Shown: positions 17,224 to 25,477 of the stretch, one piece after another | Layout: every line of letters starts with the position of its first letter | Position numbering within the stretch: the first letter of the stretch is position 1 | From: Lewinellaceae bacterium | GTDB taxonomy: Bacteria > Bacteroidota > Bacteroidia > Chitinophagales > Saprospiraceae | Length of the DNA stretch: 64,000 nucleotides | Direction: 5' to 3' | Assembly (NCBI GenBank): GCA_020636025.1 | Contig: JACJYQ010000005.1 | Span: 434,001 to 498,000 of the forward strand | Translations under genes and position numbers: made by a program | The notes under the pieces: model-generated | Database searches by the model: none | What the model was told of the DNA's origin: nothing | Seen by the model: only the letters and a program-made list of their open reading frames with translations

Positions 17224-17292
17224 ATGGTTATCCTAACTTGTTTATTGCTCCTGCTTCTTGTTTTTGGCGGTAAAGCCCTGAAAGAAGCCTAA
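17224..17292 (+). CDS. 22-codon membrane peptide candidate
   Basis: ATG 17224 opens a 22-codon ORF ending at TAA 17290-17292. It encodes a single hydrophobic helix (MVILTCLLLLLLVFGG) and a short charged tail (KALKEA). It is the only reading frame between the symporter and the strong terminator at 17354, and lies on the same strand. Tiny accessory subunits are known for NSS transporters (MetS-type) and proposed for SSS symporters, so a role with the upstream symporter is plausible but unproven. Confidence 0.4.
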   Translation: MVILTCLLLLLLVFGGKALKEA

Positions 17293-17353
17293 ACCATTCA
17301 AGTTGGCGGCCCTTGTTAAAGACACAACTCCAAAGCCGCCCCTGAATTTTTCC

Positions 17354-17392
17354 AAAAGCGCCCGTTGGCTATTAGTCACCGGGCGCTTTTTT
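17354..17392 (+). terminator. Strong Rho-independent terminator
   Basis: AAAAGCGCCCG (17354-17364) pairs with CGGGCGCTTTT (17380-17390) around a 15-base loop and runs into TTTTTTA. It ends the symporter/small-ORF region. Confidence 0.9.
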
Positions 17393-17420
17393 ATTCCTCC
17401 ACTCACCCCTCCCCCAGCCC

Positions 17421-17518
17421 CCGGAGTGGAATCCAGGGTTATGTGGTGCAGTCCCCGGATTAAAATCCGGGGTTATGGGATGAACTTCTCGGAGTGAAAT
17501 CCGGGGTTATGGGATGGT
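17421..17518 (+). repeat. Tandem ATCCGGGGTTATGGGATG repeats
   Basis: Three units with the core GGAGTGrAATCCrGGGTTATGkGrTG succeed each other; the middle one contains the palindrome CCCCGGATTAAAATCCGGGG (17453-17472). A similar palindrome lies at 39916-39936. The rest of the 17109-17728 gap holds the 22-codon ORF and terminator; nothing else was seen. Confidence 0.65.
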
Positions 17519-17728
17519 TTGGTCGCTTGTAGTGTTTCTGTAGGAGTACCATGAGTAAACGACAGCGCGGAACGAATGGTACGACTCCTTCCCTTACTTG
17601 TATATGATCACAAGACAAAAACACGACCTAATACGATCGCGAGATTTTATTTTAACCAACCAATTTAATTAATCGCTGTTTTAATTTATTGACCTTTGCG
17701 GCCATTCATTACCCCACAGTAGAGAAAA

Positions 17729-18967
17729 ATGGTTCAATTTACCCGAACAGTCCTTTCCAACGGTTTGCGCGTACTGGTGCATGAAGACAAAAGCACTCCG
17801 TTGGTGGCCGTTAACCTTACCTATTACGTTGGCTCCCGTGATGAGGCCATGGACAAAACCGGATTTGCCCACCTGTTTGAGCACTTAATGTTTTCCGGCA
17901 GCAAGAATATTCCCGATTTCGATGATCCTCTGCAACATGCCGGAGGAGAAAACAATGCCTTTACTACAAACGATTACACCACATTCTACGAAGTATTGCC
18001 TGCCGAGAACCTCGAAACGGCGCTTTGGCTGGAAAGCGACCGAATGTTGTCGCTGAATATTTCAAAACGATCGCTGGATGTGCAACGTAAGGTGGTTATT
18101 GAGGAATTTAAGGAGACCTGCCTGAATGAACCATATGGAGACTCCTGGCACCACCTCTCTGAAATGATGTTTCACAAACATCCTTATCGCTGGCCGGTGA
18201 TCGGACTTGTTCCGGAACACGTGGAAAATGCCACCATTCAGGATGTCCGGAGTTTTTACAAAAACTGGTACACACCCAGTAATGCTGTGCTAAGTATTGC
18301 CGGCAATGTAAAGTCAAATGAAGTGGTTGAACTGGCAGAAAAGTGGTTTGGCAGTATCCCGGCAGGAAACAAACCCATGCGCCTCATACCGGAAGAGCCG
18401 AAACAAAGCGCTCCTCAGGTTCGCGAGGTAATGGCCAATGTTCCCGTTCCAGCCATTTTTATCGCATTTCGCACACCAGCCAGACTGCATCCCGATTTCT
18501 ACCCGGTGGACTTGTTGAGCGACATTCTGGCTCAGGGACATTCGTCCCGTTTGTATCGTCGCTTGTTAAAGGAACAAAAACTCTTTTCCCAAATTGATGC
18601 CTATGTAACAGGCAATGTAGACCCTGGTTTGCTGGTTATTGAAGGAAGACCGGCAGAAGGCGTCTCAATTCAACAAGCGCAGGAAGCGATTTGGGCCGAA
18701 CTGGATCTATTGAAAAAAGAGCCGGTTGCGCTGCGCGAACTGCAGAAAATTCAGCACCGTTTCGAAAGTACGGTGGTATTTGCTGAAACCAGCGCCCTGA
18801 ACAAAGCGCAGAACATGGCTTTTTATGAACACCTGGATCGCGCCGAACTGATGAATGAAGAAGTGGATATATATCTCGGTGTTACACCGGAAGATATGCA
18901 CCGCAGCGCTATTGATCTGTTTCAGCCGGACAATTCAGGAACCTTGATTTACGTTCCAGCCAGGTAA
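17729..18967 (+). CDS. M16-family zinc peptidase
   Basis: The 412-residue pitrilysin-family protein carries the inverted zinc motif H48-L-F-E51-H52 (GFAHLFEHLMFSG) and the distal glutamate pair at 125-126 (KVVIEEFKE), completing HxxEH...E. A second, non-catalytic M16 C domain follows from about residue 175. There is no signal peptide, so it is predicted cytoplasmic. It resembles the single-chain processing-protease-like M16B group; a partner lacking the zinc site is often encoded nearby but is not seen here: the downstream gene is an outer-membrane protein. Confidence 0.9.
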   Translation: MVQFTRTVLSNGLRVLVHEDKSTPLVAVNLTYYVGSRDEAMDKTGFAHLFEHLMFSGSKNIPDFDDPLQHAGGENNAFTTNDYTTFYEVLPAENLETALWLESDRMLSLNISKRSLDVQRKVVIEEFKETCLNEPYGDSWHHLSEMMFHKHPYRWPVIGLVPEHVENATIQDVRSFYKNWYTPSNAVLSIAGNVKSNEVVELAEKWFGSIPAGNKPMRLIPEEPKQSAPQVREVMANVPVPAIFIAFRTPARLHPDFYPVDLLSDILAQGHSSRLYRRLLKEQKLFSQIDAYVTGNVDPGLLVIEGRPAEGVSIQQAQEAIWAELDLLKKEPVALRELQKIQHRFESTVVFAETSALNKAQNMAFYEHLDRAELMNEEVDIYLGVTPEDMHRSAIDLFQPDNSGTLIYVPAR

Positions 18968-19035
18968 GTATTAGTCTCGTCATTTAATCATTAATCTCAG
19001 TGGTGCTTTGGTACTACTGTCCCCTATGTATCTCC

Positions 19036-20517
19036 ATGCGCTATTCCTTCATTTTAACCACAGGAGCGTTGTCGCTCCTTCTCACTTTTGTCGCTTTCCA
19101 ACAATCATTTTCACAGGAACAACTGGGCATGCGCCTTGAGCGCTATGCCGGGATTTATGCGGCCGGGATTAACCCTGCATTTTCGGCGGATAACCCCAAT
19201 AACTGGGAAATAAGCCTGTTTACAGCCGAAGGTTTCTTTGAAAACAACTACGCGTTTGTGCGCAACACTTCATTTCCTCAGCTGCTAAAAAACTCGGATC
19301 AGATCGTGTTAGCAGAAGACACACCGGAAACACCGAGGGAATCGAATAGTCTCCTGCTGGATTTTTTCGATGCCAAGAGAAAAATGCACGGCGTGATACA
19401 AACCAGGGTCAGCGGACCCGGGTTCAGTGCCCGAATTGCTGAAAACCATGTGATAGGTTTTACAACAGCATTTCGTACTCAGGTTTCTGCCTATAAAATT
19501 CCGCCAATATTGGCATACAATACCATTTCGGATTTAAACAGAAATGAAGTATATGCCATCCCTTCCGCCGGTTTTTCCGGCATGTCCTGGGGCGAGATAG
19601 GGCTTCATTACAGCTACCGGAATGACGATGCCGACCTGATCACCACCTGGGGTGTAAGTCCAAAATTACTATTGGGTTTCGAAGGCATGTATACCCGCGC
19701 CAGGGCCAGTTTCGACTATTCCCAGCAAATCGGCGATACTTCTGTATTTGGCAGCGGCAATTGGGATTACGCCCTGACATTGGGAAATGCAGCCAACCCT
19801 GATGATGTAAAATTGCGTCGCCAGGGCATGGGTGTTGGATTCGATGCCGGTATCAGTTGGGAAGGCACTTCAGAAACGGGAAGCGGGTTCGACTGGCGCT
19901 TTGGCGTGTCGATTCTGGATGCCGGATTTATACGCTTCAATAAAAATGCTCAACAACACCACATCGAATTTGACACAATAGTAACCGTGAGCAATGCCGA
20001 TTTCCCAAGCCGCGATGATGTGTCATTGATACTTCAGGATGCCAGTCAGGCTTTTCTGGGAGACCCCAGTGCGTCCCTGCAAAAAGAGTCCTTTTCCATT
20101 GGTTTACCCACGGCGCTGTCGCTTCAATACGATGTGAAACTTGCACCCAACGTGATAGTCACCGGGGTTTTAGTACAAAGAATACCGTTCTCAAAAACGC
20201 AGTTAAAAAGGCCAAACACGTTGGCCGTGGTACCCCGCTTTGTAAGCGAGTGGTTTTCTGCTTCCTTGCCGGTAGTGCTGGATGACTGGCAATCACTCCG
20301 CATGGGAGCGGCTGTGCGGTTGGGTTGGCTGTACATTGGCTCAGATAACCTTGGCAGCTTTTTTAAGCAGCGCCAGTTTACGGGTTCTGATTTTTACGTA
20401 GGGCTAAAGGTCAATGGATTTTATCTGAATGTTGGCGATAAGAACAAGCTTGGCAAGGAAAGCAGAACCAGACGAGGGCGTCAGCAGATGCGGAAGATTA
20501 AGTGTTATCAGTTTTGA
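19036..20517 (+). CDS. Outer-membrane beta-barrel-type protein (DUF5723-like)
   Basis: The start at 19036 gives a clean signal peptide (MRYSFILTTGALSLLLTFVA, cleavage near FSQ); the frame is open further upstream but that part is not signal-like. The 493 residues alternate short amphipathic strands with Tyr/Phe/Gly-rich ends, and YAGIYAAGINPAFSADNPNNW resembles the start of Bacteroidota DUF5723/PorV-like outer-membrane proteins. The specific role is unknown. Two-hairpin repeat copy A begins 13 bases after its stop. Confidence 0.68.
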   Translation: MRYSFILTTGALSLLLTFVAFQQSFSQEQLGMRLERYAGIYAAGINPAFSADNPNNWEISLFTAEGFFENNYAFVRNTSFPQLLKNSDQIVLAEDTPETPRESNSLLLDFFDAKRKMHGVIQTRVSGPGFSARIAENHVIGFTTAFRTQVSAYKIPPILAYNTISDLNRNEVYAIPSAGFSGMSWGEIGLHYSYRNDDADLITTWGVSPKLLLGFEGMYTRARASFDYSQQIGDTSVFGSGNWDYALTLGNAANPDDVKLRRQGMGVGFDAGISWEGTSETGSGFDWRFGVSILDAGFIRFNKNAQQHHIEFDTIVTVSNADFPSRDDVSLILQDASQAFLGDPSASLQKESFSIGLPTALSLQYDVKLAPNVIVTGVLVQRIPFSKTQLKRPNTLAVVPRFVSEWFSASLPVVLDDWQSLRMGAAVRLGWLYIGSDNLGSFFKQRQFTGSDFYVGLKVNGFYLNVGDKNKLGKESRTRRGRQQMRKIKCYQF

Positions 20518-20530
20518 GTTTGCTTTAGTA

Positions 20531-20624
20531 GCAATTATTGACCGGGTGACTTCGAGTCACCCGGTCAATAATTGCCATCGACGCCGCGTTTGGTGTTTTT
20601 TTTTCGACACCAAACGCAAACGCG
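20531..20624 (+). repeat. Composite double-hairpin repeat, copy A
   Basis: Hairpin 1 (20531-20575) is a perfect 20-bp stem (GCAATTATTGACCGGGTGAC) with loop TTCGA. Six bases later hairpin 2 has stem GCGTTTGGTGT / ACACCAAACGC around a T-run, then AAACGCGG. The same unit recurs in the same orientation at 23816-23907, on the other side of the TPR-CHAT gene. Confidence 0.88.
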
Positions 20625-20671
20625 GAGTGAATAATTTCAGCTATTCCATGGCAAAGGCAGCCGGTTATCTC

Positions 20672-20679
20672 TATCTTAG
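20672..20679 (+). promoter_or_regulatory. Possible -7 element of TPR-CHAT gene
   Basis: TATCTTAG differs from TAnnTTTG by one base and lies 58 bases before the ATG at 20738. Weak on its own. Confidence 0.3.
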
Positions 20680-20737
20680 CCTGCCTAATCCTCCTCGGCA
20701 CGCTTTATTTGCCAACCATTCTTAATGCCATCGTGCC

Positions 20738-23700
20738 ATGAAACCTGTTTTCCTGATTGCTTTTGTCTTGTTCACCGTACCCGTTTGGGGCCAAAATGCC
20801 GACTCGCTGGCTGTTGTTCGGCAAGTGGACAGCCTAATTCAGGCTTCCCGTGATCTCACCGCAAAAAGAGATTTTGAAAAAGCTCTTGAAGTTAATGAAG
20901 CTGCTGAAAAAATCGCTCTGGAAAATTTCGGATGGGAGTCGGTGGCATATGGGGATTGTTGTTCAAATCATGGCAGGGTTTTACATATTAAAGGAGATTA
21001 TGCAAAAGCTGAAGCAAGGTATCTTAATTCCAAAGAAATTCGGAAAAAAATCCTAGGAGACGAACATCCCCATTATGCCGCCGTCCTGAATAACCTGGCG
21101 ATTCTATATGAAACAATAGGCCAATATGAAAAAGCAGAACCACTTCTAATCGAAGCCAAAGACATACAGGAAAAAGCCCTAGGTAAAGAACACCCCGATT
21201 ATGCCTTGAGTCTGAACAACCTGGCGATTGTGTACAACGACATGGGGCAATACGAAAAAGCAGAACTACTTCTTATCGAAGCCAAAGCCATCCTTAAAAA
21301 AGCGTTGGGAAATGAACATCCCGATTATGCCTTGAGCCTGAACAACCTTGCGGGTCAGTATAACATGCTGGGAAAATACGAAAAAGCAGAACCACTTCTA
21401 ATCGAAGCCAAGGACATCAGGGAAAAAACACTAGGAAAGGAACATCCCGATTATGCCTTGAGCCTGAACAACCTGGCAGCTCTGTGCATCAGTCTGGGAC
21501 AATACGAAAAAGCCGAGCCACTTCTAATCGAAGCCAAGGACATCCGGAAAAAAGTACTGGGAAAGGAACATCCCGATTATGCCTTCGTCCTGAACAATCT
21601 GGCGCGTCTGTACAACGACTTGGGCCAATACGAAAAAGTCGAACCACTTCTAATCGAGTCTAAGGTCATCTTTGAAAAAGCGCTGGGAAAAGAACATCCC
21701 GATTATGCCTTCGTCCTGAACTACCTAGCAAATCTGTACAACGACATGAGCCAATATCAAAAAGCAGAACCACTTCTACTCGAAGCCAAGGTCATCAGGG
21801 AAAAAACGCTGGGAAAAGAACACGTTGACTATGCCTACAACTTGTGGAACCTAGCCTCCCTCTATAGCTCATTGGGGCAGAACGAAAAAGCCGAGCCACT
21901 TCTAATCGAAGCCAAGGCCATCTTTGAAAATATGCTGGGAAAGGAATATCCCGATTATGCCTTCGTCCTGAACAACCTAGCGATTCTGTACGAAACCATG
22001 GGCCAATACGAAAAAGCAGAACTATCCTACCAGGAACATTCGGTATTGAGCAAGCTTTTGATCGAAAAAGCCACGCTCTACCTCTCCGAAAGGGAATTGA
22101 AAGATTACATCAAAATATTTTTAGAAAGTCAAGACCTGATATTTTCTTTTACCCAATCGGGCAGTAGTGACAATCTCGCACCTACCTGCTATGACAATAG
22201 CTTGTTTTACAAGAGTTTCTTGCTACAGTCCTCAAACCACCTTAAGAAACTAACCCGTTTTGATACAACTGCCAGCGAAAAATTCAATTGTCTAAAGGGG
22301 TACCAACGACGGTTAGCCATCTTATACACAATACCCATCGCCGAACGCGACAGCGCCCTGGTGGCTCAATTAGAAACACAGGCCAACGACTTCGAAAAAG
22401 ACCTCGCCCGCACGGTGGCAGGCTACGAGCAGGCCAAACGCCAGGTCAGCTGGCCTGAAGTGCAGTCCGCACTCAAACCCGGCGAAGCAGCTCTGGAATA
22501 CGTCCATTACCGGTATTATAACCCTAATGCCACCGACAGCACCATGTACGGGGCCCTGGTACTGCAAGCCGGAAACGCCGAGCCTGTATTTATCCCGCTG
22601 TTCGAAGAGCGCTCTTTAGATTCACTGTTACCATCTTCCGGCGTGAGGCGCGCCGACTACGTCAATCAACTCTACACGCTCGCCGACCGTGGTGTCATGC
22701 CCTCCGGCAAACCACAAAAAACTCTCTACGACCTGCTGTGGAAACCTTTGGAACCACACCTGAAAGGCATCAACACCATCTATTATTCTCCTTCCGGCCT
22801 GCTGCACCGGCTCAACCTTGCCGCCATTCCTGTAAACCTCGACTCCGTGCTGGCCGACTGTTACCAACTTGTAGAACTCGGCAGCACGCGGCAATTGGTC
22901 GTGCCCACCGAGGTAAAAACCGCCGCCAACACTGCCGTCCTATTTGGCGGTATCCACTACGATGCCGACGACACAGCAATTTCACAGGTCAATGCCGGAC
23001 TGGATTCCGTTTCGATCACATCCCGTGGCGAACTCAGTTTTTCCTACACAGATTCAACCCTGCGAGTCGGTACCTGGGGCGCGTTGCCTTTCACCCAGCG
23101 CGAAGTGTCTGGCGTGGAAAAAACGCTGAAGGCAGCCGGTTTTCAAACCAGTACCAGCCAGGAATACGCCGCCACGGAGGAAGCATTCAAAGCCCTTGGT
23201 AGATCTCTGCGGGATGACCAAAAAGGCTCCCCGCGCATACTACACATTGCCACACACGGCTTCTTTTTCCCCGATCCGAAGACCTCATCCACCAACCCAC
23301 TCCACACCAGAGAGGATGAGCCGGTATTCAAAATGTCGGATCACCCCATGATCCGCTCCGGGCTAATCCTTGCAGGTGGTAACCATGCCTGGCAAACAGG
23401 CAAGCCCCTTAAGCCTGACATGGAAGATGGTATCCTCACCGCATACGAGATCAGCCAGATGAACCTGTCGAATACGGAGTTGGTGGTCCTCTCCGCCTGC
23501 GAAACTGGCCTGGGCGACATTCAGGGTAATGAAGGGGTGTACGGCCTGCAACGTGCCTTTAAAATTGCCGGAGCGAAGTACTTAATCATGAGCCTTTGGC
23601 AAGTGCCGGATAAGGAAACGGCTTATTTCATGGAGCTTTTCTATAAGCATCTGGTCGCAATGGACATGGATATCCCCGCCGCTTTCCGGGCAACGCAGGA

Positions 23701-23764
23701 TGAACTGCGGGCAAATCCCTTTATCACGCCGTATCAGTGGGCGGGGTTTGTGCTGGTAGAGTAG
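20738..23764 (+). CDS. Secreted TPR-CHAT protein (caspase-like protease domain)
   Basis: The 1008-residue protein has a Sec signal peptide (MKPVFLIAFVLFTVPVWGQ), so it acts outside the cytoplasm. Eight consecutive 42-residue kinesin-light-chain-like TPRs span residues ~110-445 (consensus HPDYALSLNNLA..YEKAEPLLIEAK), then a linker helix region and a C-terminal CHAT domain from about 640. The CHAT catalytic dyad is intact: H840 in HIATHGFFF and C921 in VLSACETGLGD. CHAT proteases are caspase/separase relatives; TPRs usually bind partners. Substrate and partner are unknown and no gasdermin, CRISPR or other defence gene is adjacent. The 5' two-thirds is visibly more A+T-rich than the CHAT-coding part from about 22310. 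The gene is bracketed by two direct composite repeats. Confidence 0.9.
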   Translation: MKPVFLIAFVLFTVPVWGQNADSLAVVRQVDSLIQASRDLTAKRDFEKALEVNEAAEKIALENFGWESVAYGDCCSNHGRVLHIKGDYAKAEARYLNSKEIRKKILGDEHPHYAAVLNNLAILYETIGQYEKAEPLLIEAKDIQEKALGKEHPDYALSLNNLAIVYNDMGQYEKAELLLIEAKAILKKALGNEHPDYALSLNNLAGQYNMLGKYEKAEPLLIEAKDIREKTLGKEHPDYALSLNNLAALCISLGQYEKAEPLLIEAKDIRKKVLGKEHPDYAFVLNNLARLYNDLGQYEKVEPLLIESKVIFEKALGKEHPDYAFVLNYLANLYNDMSQYQKAEPLLLEAKVIREKTLGKEHVDYAYNLWNLASLYSSLGQNEKAEPLLIEAKAIFENMLGKEYPDYAFVLNNLAILYETMGQYEKAELSYQEHSVLSKLLIEKATLYLSERELKDYIKIFLESQDLIFSFTQSGSSDNLAPTCYDNSLFYKSFLLQSSNHLKKLTRFDTTASEKFNCLKGYQRRLAILYTIPIAERDSALVAQLETQANDFEKDLARTVAGYEQAKRQVSWPEVQSALKPGEAALEYVHYRYYNPNATDSTMYGALVLQAGNAEPVFIPLFEERSLDSLLPSSGVRRADYVNQLYTLADRGVMPSGKPQKTLYDLLWKPLEPHLKGINTIYYSPSGLLHRLNLAAIPVNLDSVLADCYQLVELGSTRQLVVPTEVKTAANTAVLFGGIHYDADDTAISQVNAGLDSVSITSRGELSFSYTDSTLRVGTWGALPFTQREVSGVEKTLKAAGFQTSTSQEYAATEEAFKALGRSLRDDQKGSPRILHIATHGFFFPDPKTSSTNPLHTREDEPVFKMSDHPMIRSGLILAGGNHAWQTGKPLKPDMEDGILTAYEISQMNLSNTELVVLSACETGLGDIQGNEGVYGLQRAFKIAGAKYLIMSLWQVPDKETAYFMELFYKHLVAMDMDIPAAFRATQDELRANPFITPYQWAGFVLVE
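21065..22072 (+). repeat. Eight 126-bp coding repeats (TPR units)
   Basis: Eight in-phase units of 126 bases begin with CAT/TAT-CCC-GAT-TAT codons. Long blocks such as GAAAAAGCAGAACCACTTCT recur almost unchanged, indicating recent internal duplication or gene conversion. They lie wholly within the TPR-CHAT gene. Confidence 0.9.
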
Positions 23765-23811
23765 CCTGAATTCTGTAGGTGATTCGGAAGTCGACCGGTC
23801 TTGGACGCCGC

Positions 23812-23907
23812 GATGGCAATTATTGACCGGGTGACTTCGAGTCACCCGGTCAATAATTGCCATCGACGCCGCGTTTGGTGTTTTTTTCTACACCAAACGC
23901 AAACGCG
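23812..23907 (+). repeat. Composite double-hairpin repeat, copy B
   Basis: This is the same unit as at 20531-20624. Hairpin 1 extends here to a perfect 25-bp stem because CGATG precedes it and CATCG follows it (23812-23866). Hairpin 2 follows (GCGTTTGGTGT, T-run, ACACCAAACGC). It starts 48 bases after the CHAT stop codon. Confidence 0.88.
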
Positions 23908-23982
23908 AAGTGAGTGGCCATCATAGTCCTTCCACGCTGTCGAATGTTCCTGGCGCTCCTGAGGAAACATCAAGAACGGCCA

Positions 23983-24048
23983 AAAAATCAGAAATCGACG
24001 ATCAGATCAAAAATCTGAAATCGAACAAATCGAATATCGGAAATTTCA
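23983..24048. repeat. AAATCGAACAAATCGAATATCGG word repeat
   Basis: The words AAATCAGAAATCGA, AAAATCTGAAATCGA and ACAAATCGAATATCGG succeed one another before the MFS gene; the same words make the two arms at 26986-27145. The 23765-24125 gap otherwise holds only copy B. Confidence 0.65.
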
Positions 24049-24125
24049 AGCCAGGCAATTTGCCACATCACACATTTGTGTAGATTTGCCAGTGACAACT
24101 ACCCTCTTCACTAGCCATTGTTACC

Positions 24126-25358
24126 ATGCAAAACTGGCAGATCAAAGCATCCCTTTTTCTCAATTACTTTGTTTTCGCAATTCTTCTCAACAGTGTCGGC
24201 ACTGTAATTCTTCAGGTGCAGAATAATTATGGAGTGACCGAAGGAGCTGCTTCCGTGCTGGAAGCCTTTAAGGACCTCAGCATTGCAATCGCATCATTTC
24301 TGGTTTCTTCCTACATCGTTCGTATTGGGTACAAACGCGCCATGTTGCTGGCGCTTTTGGTGGTAACCCTGGCTTGTTTTACACTGCCCATGGTGCCAAG
24401 CTTCTGGACAACCAAGTTGCTTTTTGCGGCCGTTGGAATCTCCTTTGCGCTGATCAAAATTTCTGTGTACGCCACCATTGGACTGGTCACCAAAGATGAA
24501 AAAGAGCATATCAGTCTCATGAATTTCATTGAGTCCTTTTTCATGGTGGGCATTCTTACAGGGTATTTTGTGTTCAGTTATTTCGTGGACGACAATAACC
24601 CGCAAAGTCAGTCATGGCTCAATGTGTACTGGATGCTGGGTTCCATTTCATTCCTTGCCTTCCTGTTGCTTTTCACGGCAAAACTCGATGAATCTCAGGC
24701 CAAAGCCGAGAATGCCGATGTTCCTCCCAGCGACTTCAGTCAGATGTTCAAATTGCTGGCGCTTCCACTTGTGCTGGTATTCATCATCTGCGCCTTCTTC
24801 TATGTATTGATTGAACAAAGCATCATGAGTTGGCTGCCAACCTACAACAGCAAGGTGTTGCAACTTCCCACCAGCCTGAGTATTCAAATGGCGAGCATTC
24901 TTGCGGGAGGCTCCGCGCTTGGCCGCGGACTTGCGGGCATCGTGATGAAAAAACTGAACTGGTATGTTGTATTAAGCGCCTGCTTGCTCATTTCGGCCGG
25001 ATTGGTGCTCATCGCCATACCCCTGGCAGAAGGAGCCCATGATCATGTGGCAACCGGCTGGGGCGATGCGCCCATGGCAGCTTTTGTATTTCCGATGATC
25101 GGGTTATTTCTGGCACCGATCTATCCAGCCATCAACTCCCTGATTTTGAGCAGCTTGCCAAAGTATCAGCATGGTCTTATGTCGGGTTTGATCATCATAT
25201 TTTCTGCTTTGGGAGGGACTACAGGCTCTATCATTACCGGCAATATTTTTGGCGCTTTCGGGGGCAAAACAGCGTTCTACTTTTCACTGGTGCCCATTGC
25301 CATTCTATTAATTGGCTTGTATTTCTTTAGAAGACTAAAACAAAAACACAGCGCCTGA
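24126..25358 (+). CDS. MFS transporter (candidate trehalose/sugar permease)
   Basis: Twelve transmembrane helices in 410 residues in the MFS layout, with the inter-helix 2-3 loop RIGYKRAML and a central hydrophilic linker around residues 190-205. There is no signature fixing the substrate. The next gene, 119 bases on and on the same strand, encodes a cytoplasmic-type trehalase, so import of trehalose or a related disaccharide for intracellular hydrolysis is the simplest inference. The C-terminus is short and basic. Confidence 0.85.
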   Translation: MQNWQIKASLFLNYFVFAILLNSVGTVILQVQNNYGVTEGAASVLEAFKDLSIAIASFLVSSYIVRIGYKRAMLLALLVVTLACFTLPMVPSFWTTKLLFAAVGISFALIKISVYATIGLVTKDEKEHISLMNFIESFFMVGILTGYFVFSYFVDDNNPQSQSWLNVYWMLGSISFLAFLLLFTAKLDESQAKAENADVPPSDFSQMFKLLALPLVLVFIICAFFYVLIEQSIMSWLPTYNSKVLQLPTSLSIQMASILAGGSALGRGLAGIVMKKLNWYVVLSACLLISAGLVLIAIPLAEGAHDHVATGWGDAPMAAFVFPMIGLFLAPIYPAINSLILSSLPKYQHGLMSGLIIIFSALGGTTGSIITGNIFGAFGGKTAFYFSLVPIAILLIGLYFFRRLKQKHSA

Positions 25359-25477
25359 GCAGATTATACTTCACGCTGTTTGGTTTTGAAAATTGCCTGC
25401 GGCAAGGTCATGTATAAACAGCGTTCAGTATGACAAATATTTTCACAACCACTTTGCTTTTGGTATATTACATCATC

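Noticed and set aside
17303..17497. 64-codon ORF after the symporter
   Set aside because: It runs through the terminator at 17354 and into tandem repeats; the translation is proline-rich low complexity.
20738..23764. CHAT protein as a CRISPR-associated protease or gasdermin activator
   Set aside because: The protein has a signal peptide and no Cas, gasdermin or other effector gene is adjacent.
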